Assembly (NCBI GenBank): GCA_902729315.2
Contig: LR746277.1
Span: 5,089,001-5,153,000, forward strand
DNA: 64,000 nt
Direction: 5' to 3'
Source: Spirodela intermedia
Taxonomy: Eukaryota > Streptophyta > Magnoliopsida > Alismatales > Araceae
Shown: in pieces, positions 33,901 to 45,313 of the stretch
Numbering within the stretch: the stretch's first letter is position 1
How the letters are laid out: each line of letters starts with the position of its first letter
Translations under genes and position numbers: made by a program
Notes under the pieces: model-generated
Databases searched by the model: none
What the model was told of the DNA's origin: nothing
Seen by the model: only the letters and a program-made list of their open reading frames with translations

Positions 33901-35863
33901 GGGTTGTTAATGGGCCGATTGGGCACCTGGCGGAATTATTGGGATAGCCCAATAACGCCAAAGCCCGGCCAAGAGAGAGGTCTGGTCACGTGAGGCTCTC
34001 TCCATACGTGCGCGTGTGTGGGTTCTAGGGCATTTGTACAGGACGCCGCCTGATATACTTCGCGTCCGCTCTAGGGTTCGTGGTTGTATCAGCATTTGGG
34101 ATTTCTTTCCTCCGGCTCCGTCTTCCTCGTCGCTCTGCTCGCTTCCTTCTTCTTTCCGGTGGACCGGGGGAATGGCGGCGATGAAGATTTTTTGAGGTTC
34201 GCTCGTCGTAAGGGCGAAGCAATGCCTTGCCGATATCTGCTCAAATCTGAGCCCCTTTCCCCCCTCCCCCCGCCTCTTCCTCCTCTCCGTCTGCTCATAC
34301 CTCCGCGTCTTTCCTTTCCAATGCGGCGGCGCCGCCGCCGTCTGCTTCGCTATGATGAGAACCTGGAATCTACTCTCTTCGACGGCGTTCCCTGAACACC
34401 GATGGGATGTTAATTCCTGAGCGGTTACCTGAGCGTTGCCTCTTTCACTTCCGCCTTCCCTCTGTTCTTCCGTTTTCCCCTCTTTCGAGATTTGAGTCCC
34501 TTCAAAATTTCTATCATGGCTCGAGAAAGTTGATGGCAGCTTGTCAGCGGTGAGTCTGCAAGTCAACAGCGGCCAGCTTCCGCATCAAGAAGGTTAATGT
34601 TAGTCTTCAGAGAGAAATGATGCGTAGATCTTGCTGATATGTGAAAAATACCGTTTCCATCTCCCAGATCTCAGTTTTGAGTCAGTGTGGATCGAAGAGG
34701 CATGCACCATGTTCTTAAAAGGGAAGCTGCTTCGCCCTCGGAAGAACAGGTGGTAGAAGATGGCCGTTGACCTATCGCTCACTTTGCATTGCTGACGAAC
34801 CTAGGGTGCTTCAATAAAGGTTGTGAACTCGCATTTTTCAACGTATTCCGCCGCGCTGGCGCCGCCATGCCCTAGGTGTTGCAGAAAGGGTTAATATGAT
34901 CATCAACCTCCATCTTATGAAAGGATCTGGATAATCATATCAAGTAAATGAGATCGAGAGATAGTGTCCCAAGATCGTCTTTAGAAAATGTAGTGCATTC
35001 TCGAGGATCAAGAGTAGAGGCATCCGAGCGGCTAATCAGCTGATATGGCTACGAACTAGGTTAAAATCGACGAACTAGATAACACCTGAGACCGGCAACA
35101 GCCGCTGGCAAGGGAGTCGTCCGCCTCCGATTGCTGGTGCTCGATAGGACCGAGTACAGCCAGGCCTCTCTTCTTCTCATATCCTGCCGCTTCTGAGGAC
35201 AGCGATCTGGTACTCTTGCCACTCCGCGATCGGAAGGAGGACGGCTAGGAGACTGGCGGGAGAGAAGATACAGATCCTGAAGAAATGCTTCCCCCCTTCC
35301 GCCTTCCAACGGAGTTGATCAACCACGTCCACCTGCGCATGAACAGGCCCTTTGGATGGATCAAAAGACTCAGAACGGATCACCCGCACGCCGCCGGAAG
35401 GATGACGAGCGGGACACTCAATCGTAATCTGAGACGACGAGCAATTTCCGACGGGAGCGCGATCCTGACCTTTACCTTCTCCACAAAAAGGACAACGGCA
35501 TACGGGGGGGAGAGAGAGAGAGAGAGAGGGAGAGAGGGAGGTGGCGAGCAGTGGAACAGAACGGAAACGGTGGGTCGAGGTTTTGAAGAAGCAGTCGTCA
35601 GTGTTGACCTCCTTCTGAAAATTTTGACTCTTCTCGGGCCACAGGATTAGTGATCCAACGGTCGGCGATTGAGAAGATGATGGTCCCTTGCGATCAATTG
35701 TTTCGATCTGCGGCAATTGATTATGGATTCGCCACGTTGGCCCCAGCAATCGGACGAACAGAACATGTACACGTCGTGGATGACGGAGTCCCCTCCGCGT
35801 AACTTCTTTCCCTAATTAGAACTTGCTCTGGTTTTGGGCGGTGATCAGAACGGAGAGTGAGAG
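30967..35863. other. Long upstream region of the NINJA gene and divergent non-coding sequence
   Basis: No protein gene supported. On the minus strand, 33380-33750 is GC-rich with leader-like sequence and could be a 5' non-coding exon of the NINJA gene, with 31-33.4 kb as an intron in the 5' UTR; this is inference. 34000-34450 is GC-rich on the plus side and could be the start of a divergent transcript (TCTAGGGTT-type leader), but its frames match nothing I know. A three-copy minisatellite lies at 31987-32275. The region 34.8-35.8 kb has short frames only and a GA run near 35513. Confidence 0.45.
31987..32275. repeat. Three-copy compound minisatellite with AT tracts
   Basis: Three tandem units start near 31987, 32071 and 32182. 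Each has GGAGAAAGAGTT(G/A)GAGA, a purine run, GAGATCGTTCTTTGTTAT and GCTACT(A/G), then a (TA)n tract of different length. Unit lengths are about 84, 111 and 95 bp, the difference lying mainly in the TA tract. The core is strongly conserved, so duplication is recent. Confidence 0.9.
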
Positions 35864-36154
35864 ATGGCGAAGGGGCAGCAGGCGGCGGATCCTGCTCCAT
35901 GGCTCCCGGAATCCTTTCCTTTTCTGGTCGTCGTCCTCATCGCCGCTCACGCCTTAGCCTTGGTAACCCTCGCCTCGCCACGCTTCATTCCTGAGATCCC
36001 CAGATCGCTTCCCCTCAGCTTCTGTCTGAGAACTGCGGCAGTCTTCCTAAATCTTACGATACCTTTGGATCGATTTTCTTCTTTTCATTCTTAGGTATAC
36101 TGGATATACAGACTGGTTACTGAAAAGCAACCTCCGCGTAGGAAGGAGCATTAG
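35864..36154 (+). CDS. 52-aa single-pass membrane microprotein
   Basis: Two exons, 35864-35962 and 36095-36154, with a 132-bp GT-AG intron in phase 0, encode 52 aa. The N-terminal part MAKGQQAADPAPW is polar. A hydrophobic segment FPFLVVVLIAAHALALVYWI spans about residues 19-38, and the tail YRLVTEKQPPRRKEH is basic, predicting a single-pass membrane protein with a cytosolic positive tail. The intron falls inside the hydrophobic segment. I recall similar short proteins ending in EKQPPRRK-like tails in other plants, but no function is known to me. The unspliced frame would stop after 76 codons with an unrelated end. The start follows GAGAG and is the only good candidate. Confidence 0.72.
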
Positions 36155-37962
36155 GTTTATTATCTTCTGCTGCCGCGTGAGTTCTCTCTCCCCTCCCTTC
36201 CTGATATTTTTTTTTCCTCGTTTTTAGGTAATATGTTGAACAAGCCCGAAGTCTTGGCATCTCTGTGTTTTCAGTAGAATCAGTAGACTATGATCTCCCA
36301 TGGAGACTTTTATGATGTTTTTGTGTGCTCATATTGTCGTGAAATCCAGTGCAAATGGATGGAACGTGCTATTATCCTGTGTCATCTGGGGAGACTTTTG
36401 ATCAAGGATGTTGTGGAGCCGATAATCTAATGCGTTTTTTGAGGCGAAATCCTTGATGATGAAAGTTTTTAACCTGATTAAGGCAAATGCTTGGTTTATT
36501 TAACACACTGATTTCATTGATTTGGTAATATTCGTACGAAAGAGTACTATGGCTGCTGCCCTGGGCAGCGTCACATGGTCTGAACATGTGCCTGGATTCT
36601 CTACTGGCGTGTCGACTGTTGCAGTTGGTTGAGATGCATGATGTGTAGCGTTTTGTCAATAAATGCTGATTAAAGCTCGGGGAGAAAAATAAAAAATTGT
36701 GGCGATAAGGCCCCCGCGTGATTGCAACAAAAAATAAGCTGTAGGTTATTGACTCAATGGCATTCTTTACAGATCAAAAGTCAACAGGGGAGCTGCAGCT
36801 GTGCATGATTACGCTCTTGATTTTTATGTGGAGATCAGTCGAGGAAGACACCCAGAAGTAATCTCAAAATAGTAATGAAAGGGAAGGTGGTAAAATTTAT
36901 TTGCTGATTTCAATATGACGAAGTGTTGTTCTCCATTGTTTTCTTTTTGTCTTGTTTCAGTTTCGATCTTCTTCAATCATATCTGTTGCATCTATCCATG
37001 GCATCCTCCGATTATGTCATCTCTATCTACCAAGGTTTGTATTCATGGGAACATCCATTTGAATGTACTGGGTGTGTCCAATATGTCCTCAATTTTGTGA
37101 GAAAATTAACAAAGAAAGATTCAGATTTTATTATTTATAATATTTAATAGTATTGGGCTCCTCCCTACTTGCAGAAGTCAACCCTCGTTAAAGGATGTCT
37201 GTAACTTGTTGATTTATGCTGCAATGGATCCGTCAAACCTTTCTTTTCGGACTCATTCTGAGACTTTAATTTTGCGTGTTTTGTAGCTCATTAAAGGGAT
37301 AAGCAGCCACAACATGCCAATCATGACAGTTGAAAACGGCGTGCAGACCAACTGAAATCACTTTGATTTTCCGATGGGCTGTCATTTGACAATATAATAT
37401 GCGATGCAGCAGATGCGTTGACTAAAAAGAAGTAGAAGATCATAATTGAAATCGATTCCTTTCCTGCCCATTTGCTCAAAAGGGTATCCGGTGAAGAATA
37501 GGTTAACATGTGCTTCATTGCTTGTCAGAAGGGGACTCAAACATTTGGTATGATTTATAGATGAATAATGCCTTTTACTTGGTGATTAAACTCTTTTCCC
37601 CATCAGTTTGTGTCCTTTTTTCTTTTTTTTTTTGCTTCATTTTTCGAAAACATTTTAGCGAACCCCAGAAAATTGCTGCATTTGTTGATGAATCTAAGTT
37701 TATCTGAAAAAATGGCAAGAAACAGAGCAAAGTGCCATCTTGTATGTATTTAAGGTCCATTCAGTTTTTTTAAATGCTTCTGACCAGAAGTGAAGGAGCA
37801 TGTTTGGGTGATATTCTCTGCCTTGTGAAACGAATGATTCGGAGGCCGCTGTTTCCAGTTCTCCGGGAAGCGGAAGATCGTTCTAAGATCATCTGGGTGT
37901 GAATTAGACGTCTCTGTTGCTAGAGTTTGACATTTTTTCCCGTAGTCAACTGCAATCAAGAC

Positions 37963-38002
<40 letters not shown>

Positions 38003-38652
38003 CTCTAGCTATGGAGGTGGGGAGAGGGGGGGGGCGAATTGCCAATTGGCCTCCACGGATCGGCTGGCGGACAGGTCAACGATATCGACTAACTGGTGGG
38101 GCCGATAACCGGGGGCAGCGTTGACCGCTGGACATACGTTGGGAAGACCACCGAGGACCGCCTTCTACATCTGTCTGCTTTTAAAAATCCTCGGGCTGAG
38201 GTCGAGCGCCATGGCGAGGGTCCCCCTCCTCCCGTAAACAAACCCCGCGTGCCATTGCCGGTAGCTAACCTGCTTTCCTCCGCCTGCCAGCGGAAACCAT
38301 GGGAGATCGAGCGCAACCAGAGGAGATGGGGGGACGAAATCGCGGCGAGTGAGGAAATATTTTAATCTCAGGCGTGATCGGATAAGCAATATGGAGCTCA
38401 GAGCACCTCGCTGCTCGAAGAATTAAGGGGAGAGAGGTAGAGATACAGAAAACTCCCCGTTAATCGACAGAGCGAGGAAAAATCGTTTCGGCCGCAGATG
38501 GAACGAAAATTTTCCCCTTCCTGCTTCTGCGCGTGAATTTCGGCAGCCGAAGCACCCATGAATGTCGAACATAGCTGGGGCAGTAATCTACAGGAAACCG
38601 AGAGCGGAGAGTTGTGGTCGGAAGGGGGAAAGGGGACGGATCAAGGGGCTGG
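36155..38652. other. Intergenic region between the microprotein gene and DUF1336 gene
   Basis: No gene supported. Possible 3' UTR of the microprotein gene to about 36660 (AATAAA near 36658). A (CT)18 tract is at 37964-38000. The GC-rich stretch 38030-38650 is likely the trailer of the DUF1336 gene, read on the minus strand. Confidence 0.5.
37964..38000. repeat. (CT)18 tract
   Basis: Perfect CT microsatellite in the intergenic region 36.2-38.6 kb. Confidence 0.95.
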
Positions 38653-39633
38653 CTAACCGTCTTCTTCGGGGTCACCAGAGGCGCTTGATCTCGAAGCGCT
38701 CACCATCATCTCATCGTGGCGGTGGCTCTGGTGATCGGTCACCTTGGAGGAGGACAGGCCTCGGAAAACGCACTTCCCCACCTCCGCCGTCGTCGTCGCC
38801 GCCGCCGCCCCGCTTCCCCGCGTTTCCACGAAAGAGGCGGAGGACATCTCCATCTGAGCGACGCGGACCGCCCCGATCAGGCGCTCCGGCAGCTCCTCCT
38901 CCTCCTGCGCCTCCACGACGAACCCCATGTCTATGGTGACCGCGGTGACGTACCCCAGCGCGAGGTGCAGGACGGCGTTGGCGATGGCAGAGCTCCCTAT
39001 ATCGACGTCGATCTCCAGGTAGTTCTCCCCACGGTGGTACTCGCACCGCAGAGCCCTCCCCAGCAGGCAGGCGGCGTAGTTCCCCACCGCCGCCTTGACG
39101 ATCCACGGCCCCTTAACGATCCTGTTCACGATCTTGAATCGCGAGTTCCTGAAGGCGTCGTCCCCGTGGACGAACCGGTAGAGCAGCGACGACGGAGGGA
39201 TCGGCTCCTCGGCGGCGAAGTAGAACACGGCGCTGTGGCACTCCCGCCCAGGGATCTGGAGGTTGACGGCGAAGAGGAACGCCTTCATCGACCGGCCGAG
39301 GGACTGCGCCCTCCGCAAGGACCCCATCACGCGGTTGTCGGAGCGGCCGAGGACGTTGTCGAGGCGGCCGGGGGATCTCAACCAGTCGACGCCGGCGGGG
39401 CGGAGGAGCCACCCGCCGGAGGGGGCCTTCTGCCGCCGGGAGAAGTAGTTCCTGCTCCGCAGGGAGAAGAGACTCCCCGGCGGGGAAGCCCACCCGTTCT
39501 TCCCGCCGTGGAGATCCACCCGCCGCAGAGAACCGCCGTTTATCGCCGCAGATCTCCACTCCGACACCTCCTCCTCCTCCTCCCCCTTCGCCCCGTCCAC
39601 ATTGCCGTCCTTCGTCGGCTCCACGGGACACAT
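38653..39633 (-). CDS. DUF1336 / EDR2-like C-terminal domain protein
   Basis: A single continuous frame of 326 aa on the minus strand. Most of it matches the EDR2_C (DUF1336) domain: W near the start of the domain (NGWASPPGSLFSLRSRNYF), the RQKAPSGGWLLRPAGVDWL segment, AFLFAVNLQIPGRE, ALRCEYHRGENYLEIDVDIG and a long hydrophobic VLHLALGYVTAVTIDMGFV. It lacks the PH and START domains of full-length ENHANCED DISEASE RESISTANCE 2, so it is one of the short DUF1336 proteins. The function of these is poorly known; in EDR2 the domain takes part in a negative regulator of defence at membranes (family knowledge). The N-terminus is acidic (GEEEEEV). The start MCPVEPTKDG at 39633 is the only in-frame upstream Met. 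The last 50 residues are Ser/Ala-rich and poorly conserved. Confidence 0.88.
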   Translation of the reverse strand: MCPVEPTKDGNVDGAKGEEEEEVSEWRSAAINGGSLRRVDLHGGKNGWASPPGSLFSLRSRNYFSRRQKAPSGGWLLRPAGVDWLRSPGRLDNVLGRSDNRVMGSLRRAQSLGRSMKAFLFAVNLQIPGRECHSAVFYFAAEEPIPPSSLLYRFVHGDDAFRNSRFKIVNRIVKGPWIVKAAVGNYAACLLGRALRCEYHRGENYLEIDVDIGSSAIANAVLHLALGYVTAVTIDMGFVVEAQEEEELPERLIGAVRVAQMEMSSASFVETRGSGAAAATTTAEVGKCVFRGLSSSKVTDHQSHRHDEMMVSASRSSASGDPEEDG

Positions 39634-40314
39634 TTTAGGCCCCTTCCAACTTCCGCCGCCGCTGCCGCCCCTCTCTCTATCTCCGCCCTTTCCGGCGAGG
39701 AGGAGATCTGCTCTGGCTCAGAGAGAGAGAGAGAGGTGTCCCCTACCGCTGGTATAAAACAGTGGAGAAGGGATATCAATATGATATATTACGATCGTGC
39801 CCTTGGTGGACCATTCTTGCCAAGTGGCTAAACGATGGTGCAGGTGATCGGTGGAAGGCCGACGGGTTGTGGAGACTTTACAGAGAGAAGTTGCAGCCCC
39901 GGGTGTGTGGGCCCCACCTAAAAAGTTATCTACGAATCCAACGGCCGATCCGTGATATGGGCCCACCAGTCACTCATCAAAGGCAGGACCCGAGTGACCG
40001 GTTGAATCTCCTGTCCGAGTGCGGCGGCCAGGCCGTCAAAAGTATAGAAGGATTTTTTCCAGCGCCGCCGATGACGCAATAATTATCCGATTCGGATTTG
40101 TTACTGTGTCAGTTCTGATCCGCTTACTGATTTGGATGGAGGGTCCCATCGAAAGGGATCCGAGGGTGGCGGGTGCACTCAGGTCTCGACAGCTGTCCTA
40201 TAGTTTACATCAATGGAAGCGACGTGCACAATTAAAAAGGTTATACAAATTTATAACTTTTCATTAATGGAGATGCGTATAACTGTGGGCCCGACCCAAG
40301 TCCGCCTCCATCAC

Positions 40315-40484
40315 CTCTCTCTCTCTCTCTCTCTCTCTAAAATATTTCACGTCAAAAGCCTAGTTGGGCCAGACCTGAGCTGGATCAAGGTCAACCCGCA
40401 GCTTCATTTTCAGACTTTTCTCTTAAGTTCAACATAACCGAGTTCATCCTGGGCCTAACAGAAGCCCCCCCCCCCCCCCCCCGC

Positions 40485-40518
<34 letters not shown>

Positions 40519-40660
40519 AAGATAATTCACGTAAAAAGCCTAGTTAGGGCAGGCCTGAGCTGGATAAAGGTCAACCCACAGATTATTTTTCAGATTCTTC
40601 TCTAAATTCAACATAACCGGGCTCATCCTTGGCCTAACAAAGCCCACACTCTCTCTCTAT
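40315..40660. repeat. Two-copy tandem repeat (about 180 bp) with CT and poly-C tracts
   Basis: Unit 1 (from about 40315) and unit 2 (from about 40486) each start with a CT tract, then TTCACGT(C/A)AAAAGCCTAGTT, GACCTGAGCTGGAT or GGCCTGAGCTGGAT, AAGGTCAACCC and TTCAACATAACCG. They share most positions. The period between equivalent sites is about 180 bp (CTAAAATA at 40338, CTAAGATA at 40518). An 18-base C run joins them. Confidence 0.9.
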
Positions 40661-43205
40661 CTCTATCTCTATCTGTCTCTGTCTCTCTCTGAATCCAACT
40701 TCCTGCAATACGTCACGCTTTACAAAACTACAGTCAACAGCTGCTGCGCCAAACCTTTCCGGCGGCGATTCCTGTACCAAAGTCGACCCTGGAAAGCTGT
40801 AAAAACGTCTGAAAATCACGGTAAGTGATCTGATACAGATGAAGTAACACGCGCCCAAGTTGAGACCAAAAGAACCGACTCCCAAGCAAGGTACGACAGA
40901 CAGACAGACAGACAGAGAAAAGAAAGGCATAGTAATTCTTCACCCCATGAAGGTTGACCAATCCACCATTAATCTCGTCCAACCATCACTGAAAGATCAG
41001 AGCGCATATGAACTCAGTTCTTGGAGAAAAGCTCTCCCCCCTCCTCCCCTCATCCACAAGACATTCATATGGATTAGTCTTCATAGATTCGTCTTCAGAC
41101 TAATCCGAAAGTCAATGAGACAAATGTTCCAAAGTCTCCGAGGAAAATATCACCAGCTGATATTACATCCCAGAAGAATACCTCCAATGAAACGGAAAAT
41201 GAAGAGAGTGAACCACATAAAAACTTAAAGGCATTAGGTTTTTTTTTTTGTTTTTAATTTGAGCAATAACTAATAAATCCGACAAGTTATATACAAGAAA
41301 CCCTTCTCAAATATCCATGGAAAGAAACTGGATAGTGGGCCATTCAACTTAAATTGGATGCAAAAAATGGATGATAAACCATAGATCGTCTTTCATTTTT
41401 TTTTTTGCTGCTCAAACGGTGATGTGCTGCTTGATAACCAAATTCATTTGACAAGCACAGAACGTAGAGACAGCTGAGGAAATCATAGCATGGGATGTGT
41501 TCTTTCTTGCTGAATAGCTACCCCATCATCTCCTTTCCCCCTCTCCCACATACGGAAGAATAAAAGAAAAAACAGAGGGAAAATTGTGCATGAGTCAGGA
41601 GGAATCCACATCAATGTTACCGAAATCACACTTCCGTTTTACCCTCGGAAAAAAAAGTCAGAATGTTGCCAAGGTGAGCATTTTTTTTCCTTTTTTAAAT
41701 TTTTTTAATGCAAAATTCAAGAAATCTATGTAAGTACATCCAATTTATAATAAAATATGAATGGAGAAAGTAAGGACAACTGGCACTGTTACTAATTTGG
41801 ATATTTCCCAAACCAGCAAGATGATTATCCAATCACCGCTGAGACTAAACATGGAAGAAATAGAAAAATATATATATTATAAAAACTCTAAATTCAGAAT
41901 TAAAATATTATGCAGACGAAAATATCCATGTCTGACTCAAAGATTTGATAGTTATCAATAGTAAGCTAATATTTGATAAATTCTAGTATTATTCAGATGA
42001 AAAAAAAAGGAAACCAAATCATCACTGACAAAAAGCAGTTCAGTAAGACAAAACCATATTTGAAATGTGGAATCGTACATGATATTTTCGTATATGGTGC
42101 TCTAAAACGATCTTTGACTGGATTTCAAGCTTAAGAAAGAAACATCATGGGAAGAAGTGACACTACCATATACGAATGAGAGACATTAAAACTTATTCAT
42201 ACGGTAAAGCCATTCGGTTAATGGGTCACGGTACCATATAGTTAAGGAAATGAGTTATGCATGGAATATGGGAGAATATTATAAGGACCCCATTGAATCT
42301 ACTTCCTTCAGTACCTAGAACACAAGCCCCTGAGGCAATTTTTTTGGACAAATACTATGAGGTCAAACTATGGAAAGATGTCACAGAAACGAGGGTCATA
42401 AGACAAGGAATACATGCCACAGTTTCATCAGGGGAAAGAAAAGAAAGAACAATAATCCATAACATGAAAATGATAGAAATAAAGATAGATATAAATACAG
42501 AGGTGGTCCTCAAGGTTGCAATTGTTTGGTAAAAAATGAAAAGTGATTTCTAAAGTTCTTCCTAGCCATTTTTGAAAACAAATCTAACTACGAAAATGGA
42601 TGTAGAAGAAACCGAGAGAAAATAAGAAGAACTTTGAATCCACAAACGACAAAAGAGAGAAAACCATGAATCACAAAAAAATTGAGATTAAAAACTAAAC
42701 TAGGGCTAAAAACGTGCCCTCTACTGTTCCCTGTTATTTGAATAGAAAAAAAATAATTATTGATCTCCTAACAAATAAAAAATGTCAAAAAAACTGTTGA
42801 GATAAAGTATCTCCTAAAAAAAAATGAGAAAACAATAAATACATGTGCTAAATATAAAGGATCTCCAAGAGAGAACAGACCAAAACATTTGGGCCAGCCT
42901 TTTTTAAGTCTTCAAAGCTGCCCTTTTTCCACCTTTATAATTTCTTGCGGTTCTGATTTACATTACATAATTTTGGACTATGTGATAGATGGAAGATATA
43001 GGACCGACTGGTAAAAGCCATACCTACAATATATACGAATTAAGGATGAGAATGCTTGTGATGACATGCAGAAGATTATGAGACATCACATATCAAGCAT
43101 GAAGCAGCAGACCAGAGAGATGGTCTGCGTATGCTAAGAAAAGCCCGGTGAGACCATAAAAGGAATTCTGTTTGGAGCTAGTGAAAAAAATTATATATCC
43201 ATATC

Positions 43206-43207
<2 letters not shown>

Positions 43208-43238
<31 letters not shown>
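43208..43238. repeat. (TA)n tract
   Basis: Perfect alternating AT run in the trailer region of the TMEM230 gene. Confidence 0.9.
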
Positions 43239-43241
<3 letters not shown>

Positions 43242-43454
43242 CGTAATGAGCATAAACAAAATCTCAATGAAATTAGCACAAGTCAGGTCAATGTCTATAA
43301 ATAAACTAACCAAACTGCGGCAAACAACAGTTTCCACAAGGAAAATCGAGATCCCCGTGCTAACAGAACTTTACAAGGCATCTGCGGGTAGTATGTTAGT
43401 GAAACGAACGGTCGAGATATGAGTTCTCTGTACAAATATTTAGTCCTAAGGGGT

Positions 43455-43885
43455 TCAAACTTGGGGTATATAGGCGAAGGAGAATCCTTTGTAACCCTTG
43501 TAAGCATAGTACGCTATCCTCGTGTAGTAGAACCCCGGAATAAACAACACAGATCCCAGCGCTGCAAAGGAAATCCCTGTTTCGTCGAGGGAAAGGTTTC
43601 CCCCAAATAAAATTCACAGAAGTTAGGAGGGGAAGCAAAGAAAGGTGAGAAAAACCACAATTACTGCTCGCGAGGAGGGACCGAGTACGCGATACCGTGA
43701 GCTCTGTCTCCGCCGACTCTGTTGGTGGCCATGAGGATCCCGACGACGATCGAGAGCGTTCCGAACACCAGCATGGCGACAGCGAGGGCAATCTCCTTGG
43801 TGGGTAGCCGGTTCTGGACGACGTAGGAGGTCTCCATCATGAAGTCCTCGTCCGCAATGGAGAAGGCGTGATCAACGTAGGCCAT
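43455..43885 (-). CDS. TMEM230: TMEM230 homologue (DUF872 membrane protein)
   Basis: Two exons, 43696-43885 and 43455-43576, with a 119-bp intron in phase 1, encode 103 aa. The start MAYVDHAFSIADEDFMMETSY is typical of plant TMEM230-type proteins. Transmembrane segment 1 lies at about 32-53 (IALAVAMLVFGTLSIVVGIL). NRVGGDRAHG follows and splices in frame to ISFAALGSVLFIPGFYYTRI, the second transmembrane segment (about 65-84), with the C-terminus YKGYKGFSFAYIPQV. TMEM230 acts in endomembrane/secretory vesicles in animals; the plant role is little known. Without splicing the frame ends after 74 codons (SVPPREQ), so the intron is required. The promoter has a dense GGCCCA/TGGGCC cluster (44058-44303), a sign of a broadly expressed gene. 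Confidence 0.92.
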
Positions 43886-45313
43886 GGAGGTCCCTGCCGG
43901 CGCTAACCACGGTAGGAGCAGGACTGAGGATCGAATCGGATCGGATCCCTAGCTCGCAAGCACCAAAGGAAGAGGTCGGCAGTGCAGAGGCGGAGCTTTC
44001 CTCTTCCCAGTTCCAATGCCCTCCCTCCCCTTCTTTCCTCGGTGTCCCCCCCATATGTGGGCCCCACCGACTGAATGCGCAACCAATATCCTCAACTGAT
44101 GGGCCAGCCCAAATTAACATCCACTATTGGGCCGATATAGTAGTGGGATATCTCATGTTTACCGCATGACCACCCTAATAAGTTCCAGCAAAGAAGCATT
44201 GGCCCACACACAAGCCCAAATGGCCCAATATGATGGTCCATTGAATCAATTCCGGGCCCAAAAGGAGGATCCATCGAATATTGAGTGGCCCACATGAGGC
44301 CCATTAACACCCTAGAGAGAGAAGGGGCTAGAGAGAGAGAGGGAGAGAGAGGCGTGCATATTCGGGTGGTTTGAGGATCCCGAGGCAAATAATGTGGTCC
44401 CGGGTTCAATGAATGCCGGAATTTACCGGATGCCGATTGCTAGCCGCCGGCAACGGATTGATTATAACCATCAGGAAACTTCCAACCTTTGCCTCGGGAG
44501 CCGCAAAGCGGAGTCGGATCCGAGCTGCCATCGGGCAAATCCAAGGGGCCCTCGACACGTACCTTTCAAAACGATAGCCTCGCATGTCCGAAGCAGACGG
44601 GGGAAGAGAGAGAGAGAGAGAGAGATTAGGACAGACAGTGAGGCATAAGAACATGGCGGCACGTGCATGAGCTCATAACTCGGCGGCACCTCCACATGAG
44701 GGCGGACGTTAGATCGATGGCCCCCCCCGGTAATCCGGCGGTTGTTACCGGAAGAAGTGTTCTAACAGCGGAGCGGGGAATAATGAGGAATAATGAGGAG
44801 TTAATCGGTCATAAACACCCGTGAGAGAGAATCCTCTTGAGAAAACCGGGGAGGAATCGAGCGCCGAGGAGGCGATTCTCCGGCGGAGACGATTTTTGAT
44901 CTCCGGACGAATCTGGAGGCGAGTAAAGGGGAGATTTTGCCCATAACCAGCTAGATCTGCAGCCGCATGGCAGATGGCCGCCCTTCCTCTCTCTTCCTCC
45001 ATGCAACCGAGGACTCCTCCCTCTCTCTCTTTCTCTCTCTAACTCGCTGAGTATAGCTCTCCATGGAGGAAAGCAGGAGTTTTTCCGAGAAGAAGAATTG
45101 CAGGCCTGTGGCGCTGAATTGTGAAAGGAGAGGCGACCGAACAGCTCTCAGAGCGAGAACCCCCCGTGGAAATGCTCGAGATCCATCTGCTCCGCCATGA
45201 GGGTCGGGGGATGGTTGAGGGGGGAGAGAAGACAGGAGAGTAACCCAATTACAAGGAGACCGTGTGGGAGGGGGAGAGGAGGAGGAGGAAGAAGAAAAGA
45301 ATGGGGAATTCAC
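43886..45313. other. Promoter of TMEM230 homologue and trailer of the SMR gene
   Basis: No further gene supported. 44.6-45.0 kb opens minus-strand frames, but these are in the likely 3' UTR of the SMR gene. A GA tract sits at 44605-44625. Confidence 0.5.
44058..44303. promoter_or_regulatory. Cluster of eight TGGGCC/GGCCCA site-II elements
   Basis: TGGGCC or GGCCCA occurs at 44058-44063, 44100-44105, 44128-44133, 44201-44206, 44222-44227, 44255-44260, 44287-44292 and 44298-44303, with related AGCCCA in between. Site-II (TGGGCY) motifs bind TCP factors and are common upstream of housekeeping genes in plants (established knowledge). The cluster lies about 170-420 bases upstream of the TMEM230 start codon. 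Confidence 0.75.

Larger units (their letters stand above)
39634..43454. other. Intergenic region with tandem repeats
   Basis: No gene seen. 39.7-40.3 kb is the upstream region of the DUF1336 gene. A tandem repeat of about 180 bp lies at 40315-40660. From 41 kb it is AT-rich with short frames only. A (TA)n tract is at about 43208-43238. Confidence 0.5.

Noticed and set aside
34084-34395. 103-codon plus-strand frame near 34.1 kb as a gene
   Set aside because: Arg/Leu/Pro-rich with no family match; more likely leader sequence of a divergent transcript.
36177-36227. Intron in the 3' UTR of the microprotein gene
   Set aside because: Donor- and acceptor-like sites exist, but a 51-base intron is below the usual plant minimum.
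43661-43695. Unspliced end of the TMEM230 frame
   Set aside because: The 74-codon version lacks the second membrane segment, which is restored by splicing to 43576.
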